From assembly GCF_000422665.1 (NCBI RefSeq), contig NZ_AUGM01000004.1, positions 186,001-250,000 on the forward strand: 64,000 nucleotides of DNA, read 5' to 3'. The stretch comes from Ferrimonas senticii DSM 18821. GTDB taxonomy: Bacteria > Pseudomonadota > Gammaproteobacteria > Enterobacterales > Shewanellaceae. Position numbers and translations under genes: made by a program. Positions within the stretch are counted from its first letter, which is position 1. Each line of letters starts with the position of its first letter. The notes beneath the pieces are model-generated. The model had not been told where the DNA came from. It was given only the letters and a program-made list of their open reading frames with translations, and did no database searches. Below are positions 26,916-37,164 of the stretch, in pieces.

Positions 26916-28214
26916 CTATAACAGTAGCAATACCCCCCACAACCCCAATACCGTCGCCAGTTTGACCTTGATGCCCGCTTGCGCCAGTTGTCGTAACGGC
27001 ACCGCCGCGACGCCGGTCATCAAGCTGTTGCTTGGGGTAGCGGTGGGTAACACAAACGCCAGCGCGCAGCCGATCCCCACTAACAGCGCGATCTGCTGCT
27101 CACTGCTGCCCTGCGGCAACAGCACCAACGACAGCAGTGGTGCCAGAATTGCCGCGCAGGTGACGTTGCTCATCAGCTCGGTTAACAGCGCGATTGTCAG
27201 CAGCAATAACCCCAATTGCAGCGGCAGCGGTAAGTCGCTTAAGCAGGGCATTAAGCCGTCCACCAGCATCTGGCCGCCGCCGGAGTATTGCAGTGCTTTG
27301 CCTAAGCTGATGGCGGCGACAAACACCAGCAAGACTCGATATTTAATCGCCCGTTGCAGCTGCGGCAGGGTAATCAGTTTCAGCGCCAGCATCGCCACAA
27401 CCCCCAGCACCGGGATCAGCCCGTACCACTGACTGCTGCCGCGCCATAAAATCGAAGCCACCACAAAGCCGCCGATGGTCAGCGCCACCAAGGCCAGCGC
27501 TTGCCATTGCTGACGGTTCAGCGCTTGTTTGGGAAGAACGATGCCGTCACTGAAGCTCGGTTTAAAGTGATATTCCAGAATAACCATTGCCAGCAACCAT
27601 AAAGCAACGCTGAGCGGCAGCGCCAGCAGCATCCAATCGATAAAGCCCAATCCGGTCAGGTTGCTGGCAATAAAACTGGTGGAGCTGCCGGCTTGGGTCG
27701 CCATCCCGCCAAGGGTGCTGCTAAAGGTGATGGCGATCGCCAGATAGTGCTGCTGAGCGACGCTGCGATGCTGCCCCAGCATCAGTGCTAGCGGCAGCAT
27801 CAGGGCGGTGGTGACGGCGTTGCTGGTCCACATCGAGATCAGCGCGGTTAAGGCAAACAGCAGATAACTGGCGCGCCGTTCGCTGCCATTGGCCCAGTGG
27901 CTGATGGCGGTTAGGGTGATGGTGTCTAAGCCTTGGCTGCGACTGAGGCTGGCAAAGGCAAAACCAAATACGAAGATGGCGAGGGTGGGGCTGCTGCCGA
28001 TCTCGATTAAGTCACCGATCGGCAGCATGCCATCGCTGAACGCCAACAGTGGGATCAACAGCGCACTGTGCAGCTCTGGCAGTGGTCGCAAGGTCCATAG
28101 CAGCAGCGCCAGCAGAGTTAAACCGAGCCCTTGCCATGGCAAGCTCAGGTAAGGGCTTAACCCCAGCCAAGCGACAAAAATCAATAAAAACAACAGCCAG
28201 TGGCGCATAGTCAT
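26916..28214 (-). CDS. SLC13/DASS-family anion:sodium symporter-like protein
   Basis: About 432 residues with around eleven to twelve hydrophobic helices. The helix-break motif SMWTSNAVTTALMLPLAL resembles the SNT sodium/substrate motif of the divalent anion symporters; a second copy-like segment is LLTELMSNVTCAAILAPL. Likely substrates are dicarboxylates, sulfate or related anions, undetermined. The start is uncertain: 28214 and 28208 are both ATG, without a good SD. It is flanked by the 321-bp repeats. Confidence 0.75.
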   Translation of the reverse strand: MTMRHWLLFLLIFVAWLGLSPYLSLPWQGLGLTLLALLLWTLRPLPELHSALLIPLLAFSDGMLPIGDLIEIGSSPTLAIFVFGFAFASLSRSQGLDTITLTAISHWANGSERRASYLLFALTALISMWTSNAVTTALMLPLALMLGQHRSVAQQHYLAIAITFSSTLGGMATQAGSSTSFIASNLTGLGFIDWMLLALPLSVALWLLAMVILEYHFKPSFSDGIVLPKQALNRQQWQALALVALTIGGFVVASILWRGSSQWYGLIPVLGVVAMLALKLITLPQLQRAIKYRVLLVFVAAISLGKALQYSGGGQMLVDGLMPCLSDLPLPLQLGLLLLTIALLTELMSNVTCAAILAPLLSLVLLPQGSSEQQIALLVGIGCALAFVLPTATPSNSLMTGVAAVPLRQLAQAGIKVKLATVLGLWGVLLLL

Positions 28215-28352
28215 TCGCGATAACAACGGAGGGCGGCAGCGTAGCAAATTGCCACTGCCGCAGGCCTAGAATGGGTCACGCTTCTGTCTTTGCCGATTCA
28301 ATTTTAATAAAGTGCCTTTTGCTTATGTTGTAACCAGTTAGGGAAGACAAAG

Positions 28353-28808
28353 ATGGATTCATTAACGATCAATGGCTGGGCGGCGCTGTTTGCTGATTGG
28401 TTGCCGTCGCTGCTCGGCGGCATGTTACTTGGGGGTTCGGCGCTGCTGCTGTTATTGGTGAATGGCCGGATTGCGGGGATCAGCGGCATTACCGGCGGTT
28501 TGCTACGCGCTGGTGGCGATAAATTATGGCGGGGGCTGTTTTTGCTGGGGATGATCCTCGGCGGCGCCCTCTCCGTGGCCTTTCTCGGCGGCGTTATTCC
28601 CGCCATGTTGCCAATGCCACCGTGGCAGTTGGCGCTGGCGGGCTTGCTGGTTGGGCTTGGCACGGCGATTGGCAACGGTTGTACCAGCGGCCATGGCATT
28701 TGCGGCTTGGGGCGACTGTCACGCCGCTCGATGGTGGCGACGGCGCTGTTTATGGCGGTTGCGGTGGTGGTGGCATCACTGCGCTTACACCTGTGGGGGC
28801 TTAACTGA
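28353..28808 (+). CDS. YeeE/YedE-family membrane protein, half 1
   Basis: 151 residues with four to five hydrophobic segments and the YeeE signature GNGCTSGHGICGLGRLS, whose Cys is implicated in thiosulfate or sulfur-compound transport in this superfamily. The stop overlaps the next start by one base, so the two halves are translationally coupled and probably form one transporter. Confidence 0.85.
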   Translation: MDSLTINGWAALFADWLPSLLGGMLLGGSALLLLLVNGRIAGISGITGGLLRAGGDKLWRGLFLLGMILGGALSVAFLGGVIPAMLPMPPWQLALAGLLVGLGTAIGNGCTSGHGICGLGRLSRRSMVATALFMAVAVVVASLRLHLWGLN

Positions 28809-29263
28809 TGACCCAAGCGGTAATAGCGAAAAAAAGCCCAAGCATTAGCCTGACGTTAGCGCTCAGCTCCTTACTGGCGGGGCTGCTGTTTGGTGCGGGG
28901 ATGGCGTTGTCACAGATGACCGATCCGGCGCGAGTGACCGCGTTTCTGGATGTGCTGGGGCAGTGGCGCGGCAGTCTGATGTGGGTGATGGCGGGGGCAT
29001 TGTTGGTGTTTGCCCCCGGTTATTGGTTGTTGGTGGCTAAGCGCCAGCAGACGTTAGTGGGGCAGCCGTTGCAACTGCCAACTAATGGCCGCATCGATCG
29101 CCGTTTGCTGATCGGCGCTGCGCTGTTTGGTGCCGGTTGGGGGCTGGCGGGATTGTGTCCGGGGCCGCTGTGGGCGTCGTTGTCATCACTCAATCCGCAG
29201 CTGCTGTATTTTCTAGTGCCGATGTTGGTTGGTCTGAAACTGGGCTCGTGGTGGCAGCGTTAG
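28808..29263 (+). CDS. YeeE/YedE-family membrane protein, half 2 (DUF6691 type)
   Basis: 151 residues, hydrophobic, with GLLFGAGMALSQMTDPARV and the Cys motif GLAGLCPGPLWASL characteristic of the second half-protein of YeeE pairs. Together with the preceding gene it is predicted to move sulfur-containing ions across the inner membrane. Confidence 0.85.
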   Translation: MTQAVIAKKSPSISLTLALSSLLAGLLFGAGMALSQMTDPARVTAFLDVLGQWRGSLMWVMAGALLVFAPGYWLLVAKRQQTLVGQPLQLPTNGRIDRRLLIGAALFGAGWGLAGLCPGPLWASLSSLNPQLLYFLVPMLVGLKLGSWWQR

Positions 29264-29358
29264 GTCGATTTACTTGCTAAGGGCAAGGCTCTGGCATAAC
29301 CTCGCTGCACTATTAATTGGCGCGAACCTGTCGTTTGCGCGCTGACAACGAGGTCGTT

Positions 29359-29736
29359 ATGTCTGTGATTGCCGTACCTAATGTGGTTGAGCTGGAACTG
29401 AAACGTCACCACAAGCCACGCCACCAGAAGAAACTGGGCATCGGCGCTTATGCTGAGACCTGTGTTGAGTTTCGTTTTGAAGGCGACATTGAGAAGTTCG
29501 ATGCGGTTGACGATGCGCTGACCGAGCTGCAGATCGACAAAGGTTGGGATCTGTTTATCGCTTACTTCAACAACAAGTACCACGTGGCAGTGAGCTTCTA
29601 CACCCAGCAAGAGTCGCAAGACGACGTAATTGCTGCGGTAACTGGCGTACTGAACGCGCAACTGGGCACTGTTGCAACCACCATTCTGGCTGGTGATGCC
29701 AACTACGGTGACTGGAACGGCAGCTACGCAGAATAA
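29359..29736 (+). CDS. YggL-like 50S ribosome-binding family protein (DUF469)
   Basis: 125 residues. The conserved core (KKLGIGAYAETCVEFRFEG, an alpha/beta stretch, and an acidic C-terminus ending near DWNGSYAE) resembles E. coli YggL, a DUF469 protein reported to bind the large ribosomal subunit. The match is from memory of the family pattern and is moderate. The ATG at 29359 has GAGG 7-8 nt upstream; the ORF extension to 29317 is not needed. Confidence 0.6.
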   Translation: MSVIAVPNVVELELKRHHKPRHQKKLGIGAYAETCVEFRFEGDIEKFDAVDDALTELQIDKGWDLFIAYFNNKYHVAVSFYTQQESQDDVIAAVTGVLNAQLGTVATTILAGDANYGDWNGSYAE

Positions 29737-29760
29737 GCGAGCGGCCTTTCATTGCCAACA

Positions 29761-29786
29761 AAACCGCGCTTCGGCGCGGTTTTTTG
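29761..29786 (+). terminator. terminator after the YggL-like gene
   Basis: AAACCGCGC-TTCG-GCGCGGTTTTTT: a UUCG tetraloop hairpin with a T run. Confidence 0.92.
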
Positions 29787-29893
29787 TTGTCATTTTTCTA
29801 GGGTGAATTAACTCTCGCTGGTATTCGCGACTGCCACCGGCGATCTTGCTCTTACCAACGACTGCGAACTAATCACTGCTAACGCTCTTATCT

Positions 29894-30214
29894 TTGCCTC
29901 CGGCGGCCAAGGGCTGTGCCCTGAGGGATCCCCTGCGCCTCCAAGGTTGACGACAGCCCCTCGTCCTCACCGCACTGCGCGCCAGCACCGGCCCGAGGCG
30001 GCATCCATGCCTTCACGGGCACTCTCGGGCATCCTGCCCTCGGCTTGCCGCTGCGTTTGCGGTTTCACTCGGCGTCAACAAGTCGGCATAGAGCGCTGTG
30101 AATCTCCGTCACTGTGGTGTCATTAGTTGCTGCTCTGAACTATCTAGATTTCCACGAACGTGTTCGCGGCTTCGATTGAACCGCTGACGGTTGCGCGAAC
30201 GGCCTTTGGCCGAC
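29894..30214 (-). repeat. about 321-bp dispersed repeat, copy 2 (inverted)
   Basis: Reverse complement of 26466-26786, roughly 85-90% alike by eye in the outer two thirds and weaker in the middle. It occupies most of the 29737-30489 gap. The remaining 275 bp before katA hold an AT-rich stretch and presumably the catalase promoter; no gene was seen there. Confidence 0.78.
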
Positions 30215-30489
30215 TTTAATCCAATCGGTGTTACTGCCAGTAAAGCGAATTGAGAATTGTTGCAATGCTTGATCTAACGCAGTGACGCGTTGGGCATCTC
30301 GGCATAGCGTACTGATATGGCGTGCTTAATTGAAAAAACAGAATACGGCAACCTGTTGTAATTTGTTTTTGCAAATGAAATTGAGAGCTATTATCGCTTT
30401 CAACGATTAGCGCTGATGGTCAAGGTGGCCTCGGCCGCATGCCGAACAGTGTCCCGCCGATGGGAACCATGCATAAAGGATGAACAACG

Positions 30490-31953
30490 ATGAATAGCCG
30501 CTTAACCAGCCAAAATGGCGCCCCAATTGCTGATGATCAAAACAGCTTAACCGCTGGCGCCCGCGGTGGCGTGATGCTGCAAGATTGGCACTTGATTGAG
30601 AAGCTGGCCCACTTTAACCGTGAGCGGGTGCCAGAGCGGGTGGTACACGCCAAAGGCTCTGGTGCTTATGGCACTTTCACGCTGACCAAAGATCTGTCCG
30701 AGTACACCATTGCCGATCACTTTTGCGGTGTCGGTAAGCAGACCGAAACCTTTGTGCGTTTCTCTACCGTTGGTGGTGAGGCGGGCTCTGCCGATGCGGA
30801 GCGGGATCCACGTGGCTTTGGCTTGCGGTTTTATACCGCCAACGGCAACCACGATGTGGTCGGCAACAACACCCCGGTGTTCTTCCTGCGTGATGGCATC
30901 AAGTTCCCTGACTTTATTCATACCCAAAAGCGCAATCCCAAGACCAACTTAAAAGATCCGCAGGCGATGTGGGATTTCTGGTCGCTTAACCCAGAGGCGA
31001 TGCATCAGGTCACCATTTTGATGTCCGATCGTGGTATTCCAGCCACTTACCGCCACATGAACGGATACGGCAGCCACACTTTCTCGTTGTGGAATGCCAA
31101 AGGCGAGCGTTTCTGGATCAAGTACCACTTTAAGACCCTGCAGGGGATTAAGAACCTGTCCAACGAGCAGGCCAATAAACTGAAAGGGATCGATCCGGAT
31201 CACGCCCAGCGCGATCTGTACGCCGCCATTGAAGACGGCGATTGCCCGAAATGGTCGGTGAACCTGCAGATCATGCCGGAAGCGGATGCCAAGGAATACC
31301 ACCTCAATCCGTTTGATCTGACCAAGGTGTGGCCGCACAAAGACTACCCACTGATCGAAATTGGCGTGCTGGAGCTAAACCGCAACCCAGATAACTACTT
31401 CAACGAAGTGGAGCAAGCAGCACTGTCGCCAGCCAATATGGTTCCTGGTGTTGGCGCATCCCCATGTAAGATGCTGCAAGCGCGTCTGTTCGCCTACGCC
31501 GATGCCCAGCGTTACCGGATTGGTGCCAACTACAACAATCTGCCGGTGAACTGCCCGCACGCCACCGAAGCCAATCACTACCAACGTGGTGGCCACATGG
31601 CTGGCAGCGGTTGCCCATTCCATGGCAAAACCCCAGATAACCGTGGTGGCGTTAACTACGGCCCGAACACTCAAGATGGCCCTGTACAGCAGCCGCAATT
31701 TGCCGAGCCTGCATTAGATATCGATGGAGTGATGGCTCGTCACGACAAGACCGTGGAAGAGAACTACGCCCAAGCCGGGGATCTGTTCCGGATGATGAGC
31801 CCTGAGCAGCAGCAGGCGCTGTTTGCTACCATCGCCTCCACTTTGCATCTGGTGACTGACGAAGTGCGTGAGCGGATGCTGGCTCACTTTGATCTGTGTG
31901 ACGCCGCCTACGGCGACGGCATTCGCAGCGCCATCGCCGCCTGCAAGCTGTAA
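30490..31953 (+). CDS. katA: monofunctional haem catalase (small-subunit, clade 3 type)
   Basis: Breaks down hydrogen peroxide. The 487-residue length fits small-subunit catalases. The catalytic His53 ([12 protein letters not shown]), the active-site Asn pair near 126 ([12 protein letters not shown]) and the proximal haem ligand Tyr336 ([14 protein letters not shown]) are all present. The SD AAGGA lies upstream of the ATG. It is followed by a terminator shared with convergent anmK. OxyR control is likely from family knowledge, but no site was identified. Confidence 0.95.
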   Translation: MNSRLTSQNGAPIADDQNSLTAGARGGVMLQDWHLIEKLAHFNRERVPERVVHAKGSGAYGTFTLTKDLSEYTIADHFCGVGKQTETFVRFSTVGGEAGSADAERDPRGFGLRFYTANGNHDVVGNNTPVFFLRDGIKFPDFIHTQKRNPKTNLKDPQAMWDFWSLNPEAMHQVTILMSDRGIPATYRHMNGYGSHTFSLWNAKGERFWIKYHFKTLQGIKNLSNEQANKLKGIDPDHAQRDLYAAIEDGDCPKWSVNLQIMPEADAKEYHLNPFDLTKVWPHKDYPLIEIGVLELNRNPDNYFNEVEQAALSPANMVPGVGASPCKMLQARLFAYADAQRYRIGANYNNLPVNCPHATEANHYQRGGHMAGSGCPFHGKTPDNRGGVNYGPNTQDGPVQQPQFAEPALDIDGVMARHDKTVEENYAQAGDLFRMMSPEQQQALFATIASTLHLVTDEVRERMLAHFDLCDAAYGDGIRSAIAACKL

Positions 31954-31969
31954 TTAACCGCTAATAGCA

Positions 31970-31997
31970 AAAGGCCAACCCGCGAGGGTTGGCCTTT
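31970..31997. terminator. bidirectional terminator between katA and anmK
   Basis: AAAGGCCAACC-CGCGAG-GGTTGGCCTTT. Confidence 0.82.
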
Positions 31998-32020
31998 GTC
32001 GTTTCTGGGGAAGGAGTTAT

Positions 32021-33130
32021 TTAGCGGCCGTGGTAACGGCCACCCAGCACCGCGGCGCGGCTGGCGCCGGTGACCGCAGGCAAGTTGCCCGGTAACCGTT
32101 GCAGGTGGCGATACGCCAGCCACGCAAACGCGCTGGCTTCGACCCATTGCGGATCCAGCCCCAATACGGCGGTGGACTGCACCGTGGCGTTTGGCAGTTG
32201 TTGCGCCAGCTGGTGCATCAGTTCGCCATTAAAGGCGCCGCCACCACAGACATACAGTTGCGCGTTAGCGCTGTGCTGACTGACGCAATCGGCGATGCTG
32301 GCGACGGTGAGCATAAGCAGGGTAGCCAATACGTCGTGATCGCTGATCGGATCGAGACTGTTCAGGTGCCCTTGTAACCACACCATATTGAACAGTTCGC
32401 GGCCGGTGCTTTTCGGCGGGCTTTGATTGAAATAAGCGTGGCTGAGCAGACGTCGCAGCAGCGCTTGATTGACCTGACCTTGCGCCGCCAACTGACCGTT
32501 ATCATCGTAATTACAGCCAAAGCGTTCGCGGCACCAGGCGTCCATTAAGGTATTGCCGGGGCCGGTGTCGTAGCCAACCACTTCGCCACTGCCACCGCTG
32601 GCAGGCAGCCAAGTGATGTTGGCGATGCCGCCAATGTTAACGATGGCGCGATCTTGCTGATTTTGAAACAGCGCTTGATGAAACGCCGGCACCAGTGGCG
32701 CCCCTTGGCCGCCAAGGGCGATGTCCATTCGTCGAAAATCGGCAATCACATCGATGCCGGTCAGCGCCGCTAGGGTGCTAGGGCAACCTAACTGCAAGGT
32801 GAAGCCGTTAGGGCCATCGGGATGGTGGCGCACGGTTTGGCCGTGGCTGCCGATGGCGGCGACCTCGCTGGCATCGAGACCCGCTTTGGCTAACAGGTTG
32901 TGGCAACACTCGGCAAACACGCGGGAAAGCTGCCGTTCGGCGCGGCCAAGGCGGTCAATTTCGTTGTTCGCCGGTTGGCATAGCGCGTGCAGTTCACGCA
33001 GCAGCGGCGGTGGCAGATCGAGGCTGTGGCTGCACAGCAGTTCGGGGGCTTCATGTTCATTGAAGCGAATTAACGCGGCATCGACACCGTCCATCGAGGT
33101 GCCAGACATTAGGCCGATAACCAAGGTCAT
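32021..33130 (-). CDS. anmK: anhydro-N-acetylmuramic acid kinase
   Basis: AnmK hydrolyses and phosphorylates anhydroMurNAc from recycled peptidoglycan to MurNAc-6-phosphate. The 369-residue protein has the motif IGLMSGTSMDGVDAALIRF, GSHGQTVRHHP, NIGGIANITWLP, GYDTGPGNTLMDAWC and CGGGAFNGELM. Its start overlaps the stop of the M23 peptidase gene by 4 bp. This pairing of a wall hydrolase with a recycling enzyme is common in gammaproteobacteria. Confidence 0.95.
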   Translation of the reverse strand: MTLVIGLMSGTSMDGVDAALIRFNEHEAPELLCSHSLDLPPPLLRELHALCQPANNEIDRLGRAERQLSRVFAECCHNLLAKAGLDASEVAAIGSHGQTVRHHPDGPNGFTLQLGCPSTLAALTGIDVIADFRRMDIALGGQGAPLVPAFHQALFQNQQDRAIVNIGGIANITWLPASGGSGEVVGYDTGPGNTLMDAWCRERFGCNYDDNGQLAAQGQVNQALLRRLLSHAYFNQSPPKSTGRELFNMVWLQGHLNSLDPISDHDVLATLLMLTVASIADCVSQHSANAQLYVCGGGAFNGELMHQLAQQLPNATVQSTAVLGLDPQWVEASAFAWLAYRHLQRLPGNLPAVTGASRAAVLGGRYHGR

Positions 33131-34437
33131 AGCGGGTTGGTTTCCTGTCGCGCCAGTAGGATCGACTGGCGATGAGCAATTTGTGCCAACAGCGGTTTGC
33201 TGTTGGCTAAGAAGGTTTGTTTTTCTTGGCCGCTGAGCGAGCGCGATTGCGGCAGTTTAACGGTACGCGGGTTGCGATGAACGCCGTTAACCAAGAATTC
33301 GTAGTGCAGGTGAGCGCCGGTCACTCGGCCGGTGGCACCCAAGGTGCCGATGGTTTGCCCCTGTTTCACTCGCTGGCCCTTGTTCACCAGCCGCTTTTTC
33401 AGATGCAGGTACTTGGTGACGTAGGTGTTGGAGTGTTTGATAAACACGTAGTTGCCGTTGTATTGGTTGTAGCTGGAACTGACCACAGTGCCATCACCGG
33501 CGGCCATAATAGGGGTGCCCACTGGGGCAACGTAATCGGCGCCGTTGTGCGGCCGCACTCGGCCGGTGACTGGGTGTAAGCGGCGCGGATTAAAGTTCGA
33601 CGAGATGTAATTAAATTGCACCGGCGCCCGCAAGAACGCCTTTTTCATGGCGCGGCCTTGGTCGCCGTAATAGTTGCCGTCTTGGTGGCGAATTGCCCGA
33701 AACACCTCGCCTTGGTTAACGAACTCCGCAGCCAGAATATGGCCCTGATCAACGTGTTGACCATCAAGGTAATGCTCTTGCCACAGCACCGCAAAGTGAT
33801 CACCAGCGCGCAGATCCAAGGCAAAATCGATATCCCAGCCAAACAGCGCCGCTAGCTCCATGATGGTGTTGGCGGTTAGCCCGGCATCCACCGCCGCGTT
33901 CCAAAAGTTCGAGGTAATCGTCGCGCTGGCGTAGTGCTGGCGAGTTTGCAGGGTTAGCTGTTCAAGCTGCTCGCTGAAACCGCTGTCGCTGCGGCTAATT
34001 ACCAGAGTGTCGCTGGCGGATTGCGGATAGCGCAGCCCCAGCAATTGGCCGTCTTCGATCTGCAGTTCTAGCACCTGTTTGGGTTTGATGTTTTTCAGTG
34101 CTTTGCCTGCTTGAGGAAGCTGCGTTAGCTGATGCAGGGTTTGTGGCGATAAGCCGGCGCGTTTAAACAGCAATGCCATGCTGTCACCGTTTTCAACGGT
34201 GAATTGCTGCCATGGGGCTTGTTGCTCGCTATCGGTTTCGCTGAGGCTTGGCAGGTTAACCGTCAACGGCAGTCGCAGCTTAACCGGCAGCGGAGGGGTA
34301 AATTGCGCCGCTAATGAGTTAGGGCTGGGCAGGGCCATCATCAGTACCATTAGGGCAAGGGTTACCATCATGGCGATGCGATGGCGAATGGGCAATTGCC
34401 GAAGTTGGTTGGTGCTGGCTAACAGAGTTTCAAGCAT
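33127..34437 (-). CDS. M23-family peptidoglycan DD-endopeptidase with OapA and LysM-like domains
   Basis: 436 residues. One N-terminal membrane segment (about residues 22-42) is followed by a LysM-like/OapA region (ENGDSMALLFKRAGLS) and a C-terminal LytM domain. The zinc and catalytic motifs HNGADYVAP (HxxxD) and GAHLHYEF (HxH) are intact. It cleaves peptidoglycan cross-links in the periplasm, like MepM/YebA. Start 34437 is chosen because the upstream 13 codons add nothing recognisable; the SD is weak. Divergent from tyrS. Confidence 0.9.
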   Translation of the reverse strand: MLETLLASTNQLRQLPIRHRIAMMVTLALMVLMMALPSPNSLAAQFTPPLPVKLRLPLTVNLPSLSETDSEQQAPWQQFTVENGDSMALLFKRAGLSPQTLHQLTQLPQAGKALKNIKPKQVLELQIEDGQLLGLRYPQSASDTLVISRSDSGFSEQLEQLTLQTRQHYASATITSNFWNAAVDAGLTANTIMELAALFGWDIDFALDLRAGDHFAVLWQEHYLDGQHVDQGHILAAEFVNQGEVFRAIRHQDGNYYGDQGRAMKKAFLRAPVQFNYISSNFNPRRLHPVTGRVRPHNGADYVAPVGTPIMAAGDGTVVSSSYNQYNGNYVFIKHSNTYVTKYLHLKKRLVNKGQRVKQGQTIGTLGATGRVTGAHLHYEFLVNGVHRNPRTVKLPQSRSLSGQEKQTFLANSKPLLAQIAHRQSILLARQETNPL

Positions 34438-34605
34438 AACTAACGTCGTTGTTATTATGGCGCACGCCAAGCTCACAGTTTAGTCATTAAGCCCCGTGAT
34501 AGCGGGCTTTTGCAATGACTTTGACCGCGGCTTCGCGTTGCTTTATCGCGGGTAATCATTAACATTATCGCTTTTGTAGACAGATTCAAACTGTGGAGAC
34601 AGGGC

Positions 34606-35793
34606 ATGACTGATTTGGATAAGGCGTTGGCCGAGATCCGTCGCGGCACCGATGAGATTTTGGTGGAAGAGGAGCTGGTTGCCAAGCTCAAGCTAGGCCG
34701 CCCATTGCGGGTGAAACTGGGCGCCGATCCAACCGCGCCAGACATCCACCTAGGTCACACCGTGATCCTCAACAAGCTGCGTCAGTTCCAAGACTTGGGC
34801 CACGAAGTTATCTTCCTGATCGGCGACTTCACCGGCATGGTTGGTGACCCGTCAGGCAAGAACACCACCCGTCCACCGCTGACCAAAGAGCAGGTAATGG
34901 CGAACGCCGAAACCTACAAAGAGCAGGTGTTTAAAATTCTGGATCCGGCTAAGACCCGCATCGAATTTAACTCCAGCTGGTTGGGCGAACTGGGTGCCGA
35001 AGGCATGCTGCGTCTGGCTTCCCAGCAGACCGTAGCTCGTATGCTAGAGCGTGACGACTTTAAAAAGCGTTACGCCAGCGGCCAATCCATCGCGATCCAC
35101 GAGTTTATGTACCCGCTGCTGCAAGGCCACGATTCCGTAGCGCTGCAAGCTGACATCGAGCTGGGCGGTACCGATCAGAAGTTCAACCTGCTGATGGGCC
35201 GTGAGCTGCAAAAGAGCGCAGGCCAAGAGCGTCAGGTGGTGATCACCATGCCGCTGCTGGTGGGTCTGGACGGCGTTAAGAAGATGTCCAAATCGGCGCA
35301 CAACTACATCGGTGTATCCGAAGCGCCAAACGAGATGTTCGGTAAGATCATGTCGGTGTCTGACGAACTGATGTGGGACTACTACACCTTGCTGTCGTTC
35401 AAGCCGCTGGAGCACATCGAGCAGCTGAAAACCGACATCGCCGCTGGTGCGAACCCACGTGATGCCAAGATTGCGCTGGCCAAAGAGATCATCGCTCGCT
35501 TCCACAACGAAGCCGCAGCGGAAGCTGCCCATGAAGATTTCACCCTGCGTTTTGCTAAAAAAGCGATCCCAGATGAGATGCCAGAGCTGAGCTTCGACGC
35601 TGGCATGGCGATCGCCAACTTGCTGAAAGAGGCCCAACTGGTGGGCACCACCTCTGACGCGATGCGGATGATCAAGCAGGGCGCGGTTAAGATCGACGGC
35701 AACAAAGTGGACGACACCCGTCTGGTGCCAGCCGCTGGTACTGCGGTTTACCAAGTAGGTAAGCGTAAGTTCGCCCGCATCACTCTGAACTAA
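34606..35793 (+). CDS. tyrS: tyrosyl-tRNA synthetase
   Basis: Class I aminoacyl-tRNA synthetase that charges tRNA-Tyr. The 395-residue form has the HIGH-type motif [10 protein letters not shown] and the KMSKS motif KKMSKSAHN, with a C-terminal S4 RNA-binding domain ([16 protein letters not shown]). Divergence from the peptidase gene and a terminator downstream make it monocistronic. The start has GGAGAC about 9 nt upstream. Confidence 0.95.
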   Translation: MTDLDKALAEIRRGTDEILVEEELVAKLKLGRPLRVKLGADPTAPDIHLGHTVILNKLRQFQDLGHEVIFLIGDFTGMVGDPSGKNTTRPPLTKEQVMANAETYKEQVFKILDPAKTRIEFNSSWLGELGAEGMLRLASQQTVARMLERDDFKKRYASGQSIAIHEFMYPLLQGHDSVALQADIELGGTDQKFNLLMGRELQKSAGQERQVVITMPLLVGLDGVKKMSKSAHNYIGVSEAPNEMFGKIMSVSDELMWDYYTLLSFKPLEHIEQLKTDIAAGANPRDAKIALAKEIIARFHNEAAAEAAHEDFTLRFAKKAIPDEMPELSFDAGMAIANLLKEAQLVGTTSDAMRMIKQGAVKIDGNKVDDTRLVPAAGTAVYQVGKRKFARITLN

Positions 35794-35813
35794 GTCAGTT
35801 TGATGCCACAAAA

Positions 35814-35848
35814 AAGCGCCGCTAGGGGAAATCCAGCGGCGCTTTTTT
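35814..35848 (+). terminator. terminator after tyrS
   Basis: AAGCGCCGCT pairs with AGCGGCGCTT across an 11-nt loop, with a T run. Confidence 0.9.
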
Positions 35849-35857
35849 ATGCGTAGA

Positions 35858-35918
35858 GCGCAGTTGTCAGTGTCAGTCGTCAGTTATCAGTGATTAGTAA
35901 GAGCAAGAGCCAAAGTCG
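35858..35918. repeat. compound simple repeat resembling 9890-9993
   Basis: Degenerate GTCAGT units (gtcagtgtcagtcgtcagtt) are followed by AGAGCAAGAGCC. The order and wording match the tract after aceK, and again it lies directly downstream of a minus-strand stop codon. Confidence 0.6.
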
Positions 35919-35923
35919 CTAGG

Positions 35924-36385
35924 CTAGATAATCCAGCGCCGGCGATAGAAGATCAGGCCGGGCAGGGCGAGCCCCAGCGCCAAACCGCCAATCACAAACA
36001 GGGTGGTAAGGAAGTTATCGAACAGTATTGCCAGCAGTTCTGGGCTGTAATCCTGTTGGTTTAGCTGCACCAAGGCGGTCATCGATTTAAACGCGTAGAC
36101 CCCTGGCAGCATCGGGATCACCGCCGCCACCGTAAACACTTTCGGCGGTGCCACTAAGCGCGGCGACAGCCAAATCCCCAAACTGCCAACCACAATCGCC
36201 GCAAACAGAGTCGCCAGCTCAATGGATAAGCCGTAGTTCATCAGGCTGACTCGGCACATCACCCCAATGGCACCGAGGATGGCGCAATACTTCAATGCCC
36301 GTACCGGCACATTAAACAGCAGGGCAAAGCCCAGCGCTGGAATGGCGGCGAGGGCGCCTTTAAATAACAGTTCAAATAGGCTCAT
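35924..36385 (-). CDS. yjjB: threonine/serine exporter family protein, small subunit (YjjB-like)
   Basis: 153 residues, about five hydrophobic helices, including VIPMLPGVYAFKSM, a signature of the ThrE C-terminal half. The start ATG 36385 overlaps the yjjP stop (ATGA), so the split ThrE is translationally coupled. In E. coli YjjPB exports succinate; ThrE of Corynebacterium exports threonine. Confidence 0.86.
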   Translation of the reverse strand: MSLFELLFKGALAAIPALGFALLFNVPVRALKYCAILGAIGVMCRVSLMNYGLSIELATLFAAIVVGSLGIWLSPRLVAPPKVFTVAAVIPMLPGVYAFKSMTALVQLNQQDYSPELLAILFDNFLTTLFVIGGLALGLALPGLIFYRRRWII

Positions 36386-37164
36386 GGGATCAGCGGCCAC
36401 AGGTTAAACAGATTGATTGCCATAACGATGCCAATGCTGGTCGCCAGCGTCAGCAGCGATGCCATGGTCCAACGGGATAGGCCAACGTTGATGTAGCCTT
36501 TGACCATGTCGGAGGCGGCGTTGATCAGCGGCACCCCCGGCACCAACATCAATACCGATGACGCCATTACTACCGTCGGCAGGTTGCCTAACTGAAAATA
36601 GAGCGCTGGCGCCGACGCGGCGGTGGTGACAAAGGCGGTGGCGGCGAAGTTCAGCAGCGGATTAAAGTGGCGATGGCCCAGCTCTTGGCGTACCAGCATG
36701 CCGCAACAGGTAGCCACAAAGGTCATTGCGAATACCGTCCAGTCGCCGCCGGCCAACATACTAAAGGCCGCACAAGAGAGGCCGACCATAAACAGCACCA
36801 ACCAGCGGTTGTAGCGTTCCGGGTTGATCTTATTCAGCCGTTCGCGGATCGAGTAAGCGTCCAGTACTTTGTGTTCGGCCATTACCACCAGATGCTGCAG
36901 TTCGGTCACCACTCCCATATGGATGCCGTGATCGCGGCAATAGCGCACGGTGGTGACGCAGTGTTGGTTTTGGACGCTGGTGACGTTAATGGCGTTGGCG
37001 GTTAGGGTGACGTGCACCTCTTGTAAGCCCAGCGCTCGCCCCATCCGGCGGCTAAGATCGGCAATCAGCATCGACTCGGCGCCATGCTGCATTAGTAACT
37101 GACCAAGGCGGATGCTGATACGCGTCAGTTCATATTGGTCGATAGGGGAGGTTTCAGAAGCCAC
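36382..37164 (-). CDS. yjjP: threonine/serine exporter family protein, large subunit (YjjP-like)
   Basis: 260 residues. A soluble N-terminal domain with LLMQHGAESMLIADLSRRMG and NAINVTSVQNQHCVTTVRYC is followed by about five helices with MLVPGVPLINAASDMVKGY. This is the YjjP half of the split ThrE exporter. The start is GTG (37164) without a strong SD, so a slightly different start is possible. First gene of the yjjPB pair. Confidence 0.86.
   Translation of the reverse strand: MASETSPIDQYELTRISIRLGQLLMQHGAESMLIADLSRRMGRALGLQEVHVTLTANAINVTSVQNQHCVTTVRYCRDHGIHMGVVTELQHLVVMAEHKVLDAYSIRERLNKINPERYNRWLVLFMVGLSCAAFSMLAGGDWTVFAMTFVATCCGMLVRQELGHRHFNPLLNFAATAFVTTAASAPALYFQLGNLPTVVMASSVLMLVPGVPLINAASDMVKGYINVGLSRWTMASLLTLATSIGIVMAINLFNLWPLIP

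Noticed and set aside
26692-27432. Plus-strand 246-aa frame
   Set aside because: Antisense to the SLC13 carrier and starts in the dispersed repeat; composition is that of a shadow frame.
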